From Clostridia bacterium (GTDB lineage Bacteria > Bacillota > Clostridia > Oscillospirales > CAG-272), in contig JAFTXB010000266.1 of assembly GCA_017461825.1 (NCBI GenBank), positions 1 to 9,377 on the forward strand: a stretch of 9,377 nt of DNA, given 5' to 3'. Below the pieces are notes generated by a model, which did not search any database, had not been told where the DNA came from, and saw only the letters and a list, made by a program, of their open reading frames with translations. The translations under genes and the position numbers were made by a program. Positions 1-7,307 of the stretch are shown here, piece by piece; within the stretch, counting starts at the first letter, position 1, and the number at the start of each line of letters is the position of its first letter.

Positions 1-61
1 AGATTTCCCCCTTGCTCCAAACCGAAAGGAGACGTAAGATGAATGGATTCGCTTTTTGGGT

Positions 62-98
62 GCGGCACGGCTGTATTCAAAGACGAATACAGCCGCCG
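62..98. other. Strong hairpin after the small peptide gene
   Basis: Arms 68-78 (CGGCTGTATTC) and 85-95 form a perfect 11-bp stem with a 6-base loop. Outer GCGG/CCGC pairs extend it past a two-base bulge. On the minus strand it starts 16 bases after the peptide stop, which fits a 3' end or mRNA-stabilising structure. A short T run (TTTT) follows the stem only on the plus strand; the minus strand continues into ACCCAAAAAG. It is therefore not a textbook terminator for the minus-strand genes. A smaller 15-base palindrome (108-122) overlaps the peptide stop codon. Confidence 0.6.
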
Positions 99-113
99 CT
101 TTTCATTAACGCA

Positions 114-245
114 TTATGCGTTGTTGGGTTCCCAATCAAAGCTGAGGTTATCGGTCGTTTGGGTGCTGGCAGAAATAATGTCGGTAAACACTTCGGCATC
201 AAAGCCCCAAATATCCATTTCGGGATTTATATATGTTTTCTTCAT
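114..245 (-). CDS. Small acidic peptide (43 aa) of unknown function, downstream of secreted beta-helix protein
   Basis: The reading frame runs from ATG at 245 to TAA at 114 and encodes 43 residues beginning MKKTYINPEMDIWGF and ending LSFDWEPNNA. A perfect AGGAGG site lies about 8 bases before the ATG, far better than chance, and the ATG is only 22 bases past the stop of the 555-residue secreted protein, so the two are probably co-transcribed. The peptide has no cysteine, no membrane segment and no signal peptide. It is acidic: eight Asp/Glu against two Lys. The pattern of an MKKxYxxPE start followed by a D-I-I-S-A-S segment near residues 22-27 resembles many short unannotated clostridial peptides I have seen, but I know no function for them. 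It could be a leader or precursor peptide, a regulator, or a small partner of the secreted proteins. That it is a gene is well supported; its role is not. Confidence 0.72.
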   Translation of the reverse strand: MKKTYINPEMDIWGFDAEVFTDIISASTQTTDNLSFDWEPNNA

Positions 246-267
246 AGTTATTTCCTCCTATCTTTTA

Positions 268-1935
268 TCAAGCCGCAGGCGTATATGCCATATCAATGGT
301 AGCGGTTTGCGCGTTGCCATACACAACGGTACCGTCTGCTGCAAGCTGGAAGGTGCGAACCTCAAAGGTTACTTCGCCCAGGTTGGTGGGAATGTTGTTT
401 ACAACAGCCGTGAAGAAACACTCCTTGTTATACTCGGTTGCATAAACCTTTTCACCGCCTGCCAAAATGGTCTTGTAAACCGTTTCGGTCATACCCTCAA
501 ACACCTTGAGCTGATTGCCATCTGCATCCTTTGCAATGATCAGCACACCAACGTTGGTCAAGCCCTCGGTCTTGGTAAGACCGCCAACGAAACGAATGCT
601 TCTGGTTTCATCGGTTGCATTTCCGGAAAGCTGTGCGGCAACCAGAACCGCATCCAGCTCGGTGGGAGCTGCATCGGCATATCCTGCTTCTTTTGCCCAA
701 GTCAAGGTAATCTTGCCGTTGGGGAGCGTGGTGTAGAGGTCTGCACCAAACGTAGCCAAATTGGTCATTGCGGAACTATCTATCGAACCTCCATGCGAAC
801 CAGAAGTCGCATTCTGCGTTGTAGCTTCAGAACAATAATTGTACTGTGGATTCCAACCGCGAGTACCGCTACTATTATATGCTTTTCCAATAATGCCTGA
901 TTGTCCAGTCGTTCCGACAATCGTACCGTAATTCACGTTTCCAAACAGATAAGTGTTTGTAGTGTTCTCCTCGCGCAAGCCACCGCCGATACCGCCTGCC
1001 ACACCGTTCGATGCTTCTGCCTTAACAGCACCGTAGTTGATATTGTATTTAAAGTTTGCCACTGACTCTGCATTCATACGGTAGAACCCAAAGATACCGC
1101 CTACAAACTCTGACTGCTTGCAGGTAATAGCACCATAGTTAACACAGTTTTCAATGGTTATTTTCCGAATACCCGTGCTCTTATCCCATTGACCGCCATT
1201 TCGAACGAAACCGAAAATACCACCCGTATAGGTTGAAGAAGTGATATTTGCATAGTTGATACACTTCTTCATGGTGATTTCCGGGATACCGCCGTTAGCG
1301 TCCGTCCAAGTTCCGCCAAGCATACCGCCAACGCCTTTGAACTCGTTATTACCGTTGTCATAATGCTCCTTAGTGATACTACCACTGAATACGCAGTTTT
1401 CCATGTAAAGCGTAGCAGGTCTATTGAGTCCTGCCACCAGTCCGCCGCATTGGTTTGCGCCATTTGCTTTGGTCATTTCAATGTTCGCATAAACAGAAAC
1501 ATTCGTAATTGTAACCGTTCCACCTGTCACACGACGAATCAGTGCAGAAACCTCTCCACCACCTCCTATGTAGGTAGCTTCACCCGCTTGGACCACAGTC
1601 AAATTCTTGATCGTAACACCGTAAGCACCACGAATCAATCCATTTTGAATCGTAAGACCGTCCGCATAAGTAATTGTGTGACCGTTTCCGTCCAGTGTTC
1701 CGTTCTTCCATTCCCAAGTAGCCTCTTCAGGTCGGAAGAACCACTCATTTTCGTCACCACCGGTAATCGTGATATCGTTCGCAAGATAATACTTTTTACC
1801 ATCTTCCATGGCTAAAAGCTCTGCTTCAGTAGCGATCGCTATTCCCTCGGGCGTGGTGGTATCGGCAAATACAACCATCGGCATAAGTGAAAGCAGCATT
1901 GCCGTGATCAAGACGATGCACAATGTTTTTTTCAT
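268..1935 (-). CDS. Secreted GLUG-like/beta-helix repeat protein (555 aa)
   Basis: This is probably an exported surface or extracellular protein. Residues 1-24 form a classic signal peptide: MKKT, a hydrophobic core, then a VFA|D cleavage site. Residues about 45-120 have the LANDITI and LDGNGHTI motifs typical of right-handed beta-helix and GLUG-repeat proteins. Repeats of about 27-34 residues follow between 164 and 350, each with a GGIxGF turn and an NCxNYGxIT strand. A conserved linker (about 390-420, NLATFGADLYTTLPNG) leads to a beta-rich C-terminal domain (about 428-545) with an RSIRFVGG motif. No LPXTG, dockerin, lipobox or SLH motif is visible, so the means of anchoring is unknown. The start has AAGGAG 10 bases upstream. 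It follows the 996-residue paralogue with no clear promoter of its own. A glycan-binding or adhesin-like role is inference; no catalytic residues can be assigned. Confidence 0.85.
   Translation of the reverse strand: MKKTLCIVLITAMLLSLMPMVVFADTTTPEGIAIATEAELLAMEDGKKYYLANDITITGGDENEWFFRPEEATWEWKNGTLDGNGHTITYADGLTIQNGLIRGAYGVTIKNLTVVQAGEATYIGGGGEVSALIRRVTGGTVTITNVSVYANIEMTKANGANQCGGLVAGLNRPATLYMENCVFSGSITKEHYDNGNNEFKGVGGMLGGTWTDANGGIPEITMKKCINYANITSSTYTGGIFGFVRNGGQWDKSTGIRKITIENCVNYGAITCKQSEFVGGIFGFYRMNAESVANFKYNINYGAVKAEASNGVAGGIGGGLREENTTNTYLFGNVNYGTIVGTTGQSGIIGKAYNSSGTRGWNPQYNYCSEATTQNATSGSHGGSIDSSAMTNLATFGADLYTTLPNGKITLTWAKEAGYADAAPTELDAVLVAAQLSGNATDETRSIRFVGGLTKTEGLTNVGVLIIAKDADGNQLKVFEGMTETVYKTILAGGEKVYATEYNKECFFTAVVNNIPTNLGEVTFEVRTFQLAADGTVVYGNAQTATIDMAYTPAA
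691..768. repeat. Direct repeat copy A (linker-coding block of the paralogues)
   Basis: This 78-base block matches 3840-3917 with about 6 differences. It encodes the NLATxGADxYTTLPNG...TWAKE linker of the 555-residue protein. The identity is well above that of the flanking beta-helix coding sequence, pointing to recent duplication, gene conversion or strong constraint. Confidence 0.8.
1858..1935. repeat. Direct repeat copy A (signal-peptide-coding block)
   Basis: The first 26 codons of the 555-residue gene match 4974-5051 with about 8 differences in 78 bases, mostly at third positions. The encoded signal peptides differ at one residue (Ser16 versus Thr16). Confidence 0.8.
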
Positions 1936-2016
1936 GATTTTTTACTCCTTATATTTATTTTTGGGGGAAACATTGTTTATTTGATGGGGGCGCGCGATTT
2001 GGGCTAAAAGCCCTCT

Positions 2017-2049
2017 GCCATCCCCCAAAAGCTCATTTCGGGGGATGGC
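2017..2049. other. Intercistronic hairpin between the two secreted-protein genes
   Basis: Perfect 10-bp arms GCCATCCCCC (2017-2026) and GGGGGATGGC (2040-2049) enclose a 13-base loop, 11 bases after the stop of the 996-residue gene. On the minus strand it is followed by AGAGGGCTTTTAGCCC, which can form a second small hairpin (about 2001-2013), and there is no T tract. The T tract (TTTTTTT) lies on the plus-strand side. It could work as an intercistronic stability element or partial terminator; as a full intrinsic terminator it would act on plus-strand transcription, where I see no gene. Confidence 0.6.
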
Positions 2050-2060
2050 AATTTTTTTCG

Positions 2061-5051
2061 TTAATAAACGGGATCGGTAAGTGTTACGGTAATGGTACCA
2101 TTTACACACGTCAGCTTGACGGTGTTTTTACCTGCGTAATAAATCGTTTGTTCGGTAATATCCGTATTGGTTGTTAAACGGTTGATAATCGCATCCGCAG
2201 TATCCTTTTTCCAATCGGTAAAAGCATCGGGTTTGTAATTTGTCCACAGCGCGTACTTGGCGTTTGTTGCCTTGTAGGTGTCGGTAATCATATTATATCC
2301 GTGGTGTGCTACCTCAACAATATCACAAGCCAATTCGGATGTGTGCAGCATTCCCGTGTTGTCGGTGATCAAATTCGTTTGCTGTTCGCTCGTATAGTCA
2401 CCGAGGTTCAAAAACGTTGTTCCGTCGGGCAGGGTGAAGCGGATCACGGTGGACATGGAATTGCCTTCCGTCATCAACGTCGCCCCCGTGGTTGCGGTCA
2501 CCATATCCTCGTGTGTGGTCAACACGTCAAGAACCACACTGCCAAGCTGAATCGATTGTCCCGTATGACACTTTGCGTACATCACGTTGGGATAATAGTT
2601 CTCAATTTCGCCTCGGAAATCGTAGATGTTAATGCCAACCTCGGCAGGATTTGGGAAGTTGAACATCACGCGTTGCAGATCTATTTTGGAATGATACTGC
2701 TCAATCAACGCGTAAGGCAAATTGTAATGATCCTCATGGGGATGCGTGATAAACCAGCAAGCAACGGTGATCTCCTCATCCGCAGACGTTCCTGTGATCT
2801 GATGCAAGAAGCTCCAAAGCCCCTCGACCGCCGCCGCGGTAGCCTGCTTTTGCGCACCGCCGTCAATTAAAATAACGGAATTGTCTGCCTGCTTGATAAT
2901 GAAGAAGGAACCGTTGTTAACGGTATTGGGGTCACCGCCCGTATCACTGTAATTCAGTCCTTGCGGATGATATTTCATACCGTACATATAAATTTCTGCC
3001 GCTGTGCTTGCAGTATGGCTGAAGGTATATTCAAATTCCGATTCAGGCGTGCTGATGCGATCTTGAATAATACGCGCTTCATTTCTGATCTCATTATAAG
3101 AAATGTAAAGAAGCATATCACCTTTGCGGTATTGACGGTAGAGATTCGTTGTTTCTTCTCGTCTTAACTCGATACTACCAAGCTTGATTACATTGTCCGC
3201 ACCCCGCATCTCATTTTGGCTGTCAAGAACGTACCCACAGCTTACCAATTTATTGGTGTAAGCCGTAAACTCTGTTTCCGATGTGTTTGAAACACACATC
3301 ATATAGGCTCTTTCCAAATCCGCAGAGCCGTTGTCTTGGTCAAGTCCCGTTCCCGCATCGTAGCGTGTCGTTGCCAGCGTTCCGCCCTCATAAGCGGGAG
3401 CCGCAAGCGTCCATCCGTCGCGGATATATTCGTCCGGAAGCAAAGAAGCCGCAAAACCATGTGAATTGCTATAGGCAACTTCCCCATTCTTCATTTCAAA
3501 AGCTCGCACCGTAAAATTCACCTCCCCCAATTCGGTGGGAATATCGTTAACAACAACCGTGTAGAAATAACTCTTTCCATAATCTGTTGCATAAATTTGC
3601 TCTCCGTCAGCCAAAATCGACTCATAAACGGTTTCGGTCTGCCCCTCAAACACCTTGCGGCTCTCGCCGTTTGCATAGGTTGCAATAATTAGCATACCAA
3701 CCTGATCCATGCTGCTAACATTACTGATTCCACCCACGAAACGAACACTTCTGTTTTCGTCCTCCGCGCTACCGGTAAGCTGCGCACCAATTAAAGCAGC
3801 GTCGGTTTGACCGGGAAGTTTATCTGCATAGCCTAACTCTTTTGCCCAAGTCAAGGTGATCTTGCCGTTGGGGAGCGTGGTGTAGATGTCTGCACCAAGT
3901 GTTGCCAGATTGGTCATGGTGTCGGCATCGATGAGTGTGCCGTTGGACGCACTTCCCTTCTCAACACTCTTATCCGCACAATAGTTATACGAGGCATCGT
4001 ATTTTCCATTCCATGTGCTACCACGCTGCCACAGCGAGCCTACGTTGGTTCCTACATTAGTTCCCGCAGTTATCACGCCGTAATTGACGTTACCATTAGA
4101 ATTATATGTTGTATCATTGTGATAACGCACGCCGCCACCGATTCCACCGCCGTGCGTCGGTGCAGACACATTTCCATAGTTGACGTTGCTGGTAACAGTC
4201 AGGGTAGAATCCCACTGCTGATAAATCACGCCAAAGATACCGCCGCCGTGCTCCACTCCACTACCGTTCACCGTGATGTTTCCGTAGTTAATACATCCCG
4301 TGATAGTCAATCCTTGAATTCCAACAGTCTCTCCGTTTTCATTCCCCAAGGAAGGAGTGCCAAACATACTGCCTGCAGGAGAACCGGACGTAACATTTGC
4401 ATAGTTAATACAATTTTTGATCGTGATAGTTGCAGTTGTAGAATTGCTACTCCAAGAGCCTCCCATTATAGCTGCCGCACCTCTGTTGGTTTTACTGCTT
4501 GGCTTTACGATACTGCCACTAAACACACAATTCTCAATCGTAACCACGATGTTATAACCATCCATGGTCGTAACCTTACCCAGGATTCCTCCGATATCGG
4601 GGCTATTGCCGCTGACGTTGGTAATGTTTGCGTAAACATTCACGTCGGAGATTGTCATTGAATTGGTGCTTCTGGTATCGGTCGCCAAAACGCCAATCGC
4701 ATTGTTGTTTTCCTTATACGTGGCAGATCCCATTTGAACGATATTCAAGTTTTTAACGTAAGAACCGCTCAATTGATGGAACACACCGCCCGTAATCGTT
4801 ACTCCGTCTTGCAGATAAATCGTTTTCCCGTTTCCGTCCAAGTTGCCTTTAAAGTTTTTTCCCGTCCAACTACCAGAAATCGTAATGTCGTTTGCAAGAT
4901 AGTAGTTACCTGTGTCGCTTTCACTGATTGCGTTCAGCTGCGCTGCGGTTGTAATCGCCGTACCCTCGGGCATGGTATCCGCAAATACAACCATCGGCAT
5001 CAGCGTAAGCAGCATTGCAGTGATCAAAACAATACACAATGTTTTTTTCAT
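2061..5051 (-). CDS. Secreted beta-helix protein fused to a metallo-beta-lactamase-fold hydrolase (996 aa)
   Basis: A large exported multidomain protein. In order: signal peptide 1-24 (MKKTLCIVLI..., cut VFA|D); a beta-helix start with LANDITI and LDGNGKTI (52-77); GLUG-like repeats at about 154-182, 193-221, 227-260, 270-296 and 302-328; a linker (380-410) nearly identical to that of the 555-residue paralogue; the shared beta-rich domain with RSVRFVGG (about 418-530); a further alpha/beta region (about 545-690); and a metallo-beta-lactamase fold (about 710-996). The hydrolase has THPHEDH at 769-775 (full HxHxDH), GNSMS at 863-867, LGDY at 883-886 and AHHG at 915-918. This is the ComEC-like pattern, and the metal ligands look intact. 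There are no ComEC membrane segments, so it should be a soluble extracellular enzyme; its substrate (nucleic acid, phosphodiester or other) is unknown. AAAGGAG lies 9 bases before the ATG, and a promoter is visible upstream. Confidence 0.88.
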   Translation of the reverse strand: MKKTLCIVLITAMLLTLMPMVVFADTMPEGTAITTAAQLNAISESDTGNYYLANDITISGSWTGKNFKGNLDGNGKTIYLQDGVTITGGVFHQLSGSYVKNLNIVQMGSATYKENNNAIGVLATDTRSTNSMTISDVNVYANITNVSGNSPDIGGILGKVTTMDGYNIVVTIENCVFSGSIVKPSSKTNRGAAAIMGGSWSSNSTTATITIKNCINYANVTSGSPAGSMFGTPSLGNENGETVGIQGLTITGCINYGNITVNGSGVEHGGGIFGVIYQQWDSTLTVTSNVNYGNVSAPTHGGGIGGGVRYHNDTTYNSNGNVNYGVITAGTNVGTNVGSLWQRGSTWNGKYDASYNYCADKSVEKGSASNGTLIDADTMTNLATLGADIYTTLPNGKITLTWAKELGYADKLPGQTDAALIGAQLTGSAEDENRSVRFVGGISNVSSMDQVGMLIIATYANGESRKVFEGQTETVYESILADGEQIYATDYGKSYFYTVVVNDIPTELGEVNFTVRAFEMKNGEVAYSNSHGFAASLLPDEYIRDGWTLAAPAYEGGTLATTRYDAGTGLDQDNGSADLERAYMMCVSNTSETEFTAYTNKLVSCGYVLDSQNEMRGADNVIKLGSIELRREETTNLYRQYRKGDMLLYISYNEIRNEARIIQDRISTPESEFEYTFSHTASTAAEIYMYGMKYHPQGLNYSDTGGDPNTVNNGSFFIIKQADNSVILIDGGAQKQATAAAVEGLWSFLHQITGTSADEEITVACWFITHPHEDHYNLPYALIEQYHSKIDLQRVMFNFPNPAEVGINIYDFRGEIENYYPNVMYAKCHTGQSIQLGSVVLDVLTTHEDMVTATTGATLMTEGNSMSTVIRFTLPDGTTFLNLGDYTSEQQTNLITDNTGMLHTSELACDIVEVAHHGYNMITDTYKATNAKYALWTNYKPDAFTDWKKDTADAIINRLTTNTDITEQTIYYAGKNTVKLTCVNGTITVTLTDPVY
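3840..3917. repeat. Direct repeat copy B (linker-coding block of the paralogues)
   Basis: Partner of 691-768 in the same orientation, about 3.15 kb away, inside the 996-residue gene. Recombination between the two copies would delete the intervening DNA and fuse the front of the large protein to the tail of the small one, losing the hydrolase domain. Confidence 0.8.
4974..5051. repeat. Direct repeat copy B (signal-peptide-coding block)
   Basis: Partner of 1858-1935, at the start of the 996-residue gene. The ribosome-site context (GGAGTAAA) is also similar between the two genes, so the whole 5' end probably came from one duplication. Confidence 0.8.
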
Positions 5052-5128
5052 CGTAGTTTACTCCTTTTACCATTTATTTTTCAGAGAATCCAACAACATA
5101 ATGAAAATATTTTTCCCATCATAGCATA

Positions 5129-5158
5129 ATTATATCATTTTTCTCTGGCACTCGTCTA
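5129..5158 (-). promoter_or_regulatory. Sigma-A-type promoter for the secreted-protein genes
   Basis: On the minus strand TAGACG (5158-5153) is separated by 18 bases from TATAAT (5134-5129). The -10 is extended by TG one base upstream (TGATATAAT). It lies 78 bases before the ATG of the 996-residue gene, in the only substantial gap between that gene and the hydrolase gene upstream. This suggests the secreted proteins are transcribed separately from the sugar genes. The -35 matches the consensus at 4 of 6 positions. Confidence 0.65.
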
Positions 5159-5201
5159 TTGCTATTTTCCCAAAAGCTATTGATATATTACTGTTTTTTC
5201 A

Positions 5202-6356
5202 CTACATCAAAACCAGCTCAATAACAAAAGCTGCCGTCCATGAGAACGCGGGACAGAAGCGTCCGTAACGGCGAATCGAATCGTAATTCTCAAACATTCC
5301 GCGCGGCAATTCGTCATAAATCATATCCAGCAAAAATTTCTTGATCTCGGTAGCGGTCTGCTCATAACCGTAATCAAGCAAACCCTTTACCGCAAAATAT
5401 GCAACGTTCAACCATGTTTGTCCGCGCCAATAATCTCGTGAAAACATAGGGCTATCGTAAGAGACCGTTGGCATACCCGGATAAAACTTTTTGGGATCTC
5501 GTGCCAATTGATTCATCGCATCTGCGCGTTCCTGCGATGCAATTCCGACAAACAAGGGCATAAAAGACGCAGGAGAAAGAATCTTTGAAAATTCACCGGT
5601 CTGCCGATCACGATCCACGTATGCCTGTTGGGATTCGTCAAAAAACGTTGCCTCTATCAAGCGTGAAAGAACCGCTTCTTTCTGTTGCCACGCTTGCGCA
5701 TCCTCTCCCAAATAGTACGCTATTTTTGCCATAGAGCGATACAACAGCACCATAAAACAGTTCAAATCAATCGCCCATAAATTTATAATTCCGTTATCCC
5801 ATCTGGGAGAATTGTCCCATCCCGATTCATAGCGCGGATGCAGGGAATTATCCGCATAAGGATCGCTTTGCGCAGAATAGAAGAATAGTCCCTTGTCCAT
5901 GCGGTTTTCTTCCCAAAAACGCGCGTTTGCAATCATCGCATCGTAATTCCGTCGCAGAAAATCCATATCCCGAGTGCGTTCAAACACCGTCAGCACTGCC
6001 CACGGCATTACGGGCGGTTTCCCAAAATTCTTTTCCATGTTTCCGTTGTACCAAATAACATCGGGCAGCAAGCCATTAGGAAGCATGTATTTTACAAACG
6101 TATCAATACAGCTTTTCGCAAGTCGCTCGTCGTATCGACAGACGGTCATTGCGTGAAAGGCGGAATCCCAATTCCAAATTCCTTCATTGTATCCTGTCCA
6201 AGGAGAAATGACAGGCGATGCCCCCCACGGTGCATCGTCACTTTCGATCGTATTCTTTTTGAGTACGTCATAGGCAGCGTTAAGTAACATCATTTCTCTT
6301 TGATTACAATAATTTTCGTATTTCTTTAACCATTCTTCTTTTGTCAGCATAGTCAA
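5202..6356 (-). CDS. Glycoside hydrolase, (alpha/alpha)6 barrel of GH63/GH37 (trehalase-like) type
   Basis: A single-domain hydrolase of 384 residues without a signal peptide, so it should act in the cytoplasm on an imported glycoside. Family marks are WNWDSAFH at 61-68, ESGWDNSPRW at 177-186, WRGQTWLN at 310-317 and MFENYDS at 354-360. By analogy with GH63 YgjK and GH37 trehalase, Asp181 would be the general acid and Glu356 the general base. The length fits the catalytic barrel alone, as in bacterial mannosylglycerate or glucosylglycerate hydrolase-like members. Substrate is unassigned; alpha-glucosides or alpha-mannosides are the family norm. Start choice: TTG at 6356 sits 6 bases after AAAGGA, while ATG at 6350 sits 12 bases away, so either could be used. 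The gene lies 51 bases after the metallophosphoesterase, probably in the same operon. No terminator is evident after it. Confidence 0.85.
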   Translation of the reverse strand: MTMLTKEEWLKKYENYCNQREMMLLNAAYDVLKKNTIESDDAPWGASPVISPWTGYNEGIWNWDSAFHAMTVCRYDERLAKSCIDTFVKYMLPNGLLPDVIWYNGNMEKNFGKPPVMPWAVLTVFERTRDMDFLRRNYDAMIANARFWEENRMDKGLFFYSAQSDPYADNSLHPRYESGWDNSPRWDNGIINLWAIDLNCFMVLLYRSMAKIAYYLGEDAQAWQQKEAVLSRLIEATFFDESQQAYVDRDRQTGEFSKILSPASFMPLFVGIASQERADAMNQLARDPKKFYPGMPTVSYDSPMFSRDYWRGQTWLNVAYFAVKGLLDYGYEQTATEIKKFLLDMIYDELPRGMFENYDSIRRYGRFCPAFSWTAAFVIELVLM

Positions 6357-6407
6357 TCAGCATCCTTTCTTATGCAACGTTTCACTTTCAACGTTCGCGG
6401 CTTGCGC

Positions 6408-7244
6408 TCACTCCACCTCGACCAAGCGGACGTTTTCAAAATTTGAAACGTACTGCGAAATCCCGTCGGTCAATTTCGTTTCACTTACAAAATCATGCAA
6501 ATGTCCGCAAAAGATCGCCTTGATCAAGGGTTGATTTTTGATGTATTCCACGGTTTCAAGCGTAATTTCATCTGCCTTTTGCTGACGGTAACGCTCCTTG
6601 CTATATCCCTTCATCAATTCCTCTGGCGTTGCGACCATATATGCCGCTACTCCAAGGCATCCATGCTCTCCCATAATTTGATACAGCTCCTCGTCATATA
6701 GGGGCGTGTGCATAAACAGAATCATGGGAAGTCCGTATTCCGCTTCGCGTTTAAGAGCCTCCATTTGCTCACGGTCAAACAGATAGTATCCATTATCAAT
6801 AGCAATCAAATTGACACCGTTGATCTTCCGAGAATCAAATCTGATATTATTGGGAACACATGACTGCACCTTTTCAAGGCTGAGATTTCGATAATCGGCA
6901 TCCTCGAATGCTTCCCCAACATACAAACTGAATTCATGATTGCCCGCTGCCATAAATACATCGTTTTCTTCGGTAAATTTTTTAAGGCGATCCAAATTTG
7001 CCTCGGACACAAAATCAATATAATCGCCCGTATGTGCTATCGTCAGATGATTTTCCTTGGCAAATGCTTCGATCTCGCTCGACACCTTTTCGGCATCTGA
7101 ATACCAACCGCTTCTTGCCTTGGCAAGATCATTTTTTCTCTTGTCGTCTCTGTCGTCAGCAAGTGCAAAATGCGTGTCGCTCATGTGCAAGAAGTGAAAG
7201 GGCTTCTCTGCTCCGATTTTAATTTTGTTATGGATCAGGTTCAT
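6408..7244 (-). CDS. Calcineurin-like metallophosphoesterase (278 aa)
   Basis: A dinuclear-metal phosphoesterase. The five hallmark motifs are present in order: SDTH (22-25), GDYID (73-77), GNHE (101-104), a His in FMHTPLYD (His179) and GHLH (247-250). The metal site therefore looks complete. There is no signal peptide or membrane segment, so it is likely cytoplasmic. The start is secure: GGAGGAGA lies just before the ATG. It sits between the sugar isomerase and the glycoside hydrolase, with gaps of 63 and 51 bases on the same strand. A role in dephosphorylating a sugar phosphate or related intermediate made or released by the neighbours is plausible, but the family is broad (nucleotides, phosphodiesters, proteins), and the true substrate is unknown. 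Confidence 0.88.
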   Translation of the reverse strand: MNLIHNKIKIGAEKPFHFLHMSDTHFALADDRDDKRKNDLAKARSGWYSDAEKVSSEIEAFAKENHLTIAHTGDYIDFVSEANLDRLKKFTEENDVFMAAGNHEFSLYVGEAFEDADYRNLSLEKVQSCVPNNIRFDSRKINGVNLIAIDNGYYLFDREQMEALKREAEYGLPMILFMHTPLYDEELYQIMGEHGCLGVAAYMVATPEELMKGYSKERYRQQKADEITLETVEYIKNQPLIKAIFCGHLHDFVSETKLTDGISQYVSNFENVRLVEVE

Positions 7245-7307
7245 ACATTCTCCTCCATTTTGTTTTTCATAACCGCCGTAAAAAGGCTTTAAGGCACTTA
7301 TACAGTC

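Noticed and set aside
39..302. Plus-strand ORF with AAAGGAG upstream of ATG 39
   Set aside because: The ribosome-site match is good, but the frame runs through the hairpin and antisense to the better supported peptide gene, and the product has no recognisable features.
43..900. 285-codon open frame on the plus strand
   Set aside because: It lies antisense to the signal-peptide-bearing 555-residue gene and to the small peptide gene, its product shows no domain pattern, and its composition is that of a shadow frame.
2301..2870. 189-codon plus-strand frame
   Set aside because: It is antisense to the metallo-beta-lactamase domain, whose catalytic motifs fix the minus strand as coding.
4119..4661. 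180-codon plus-strand frame
   Set aside because: It is antisense to the GLUG-like repeats; the open frame is a by-product of the repetitive coding sequence.
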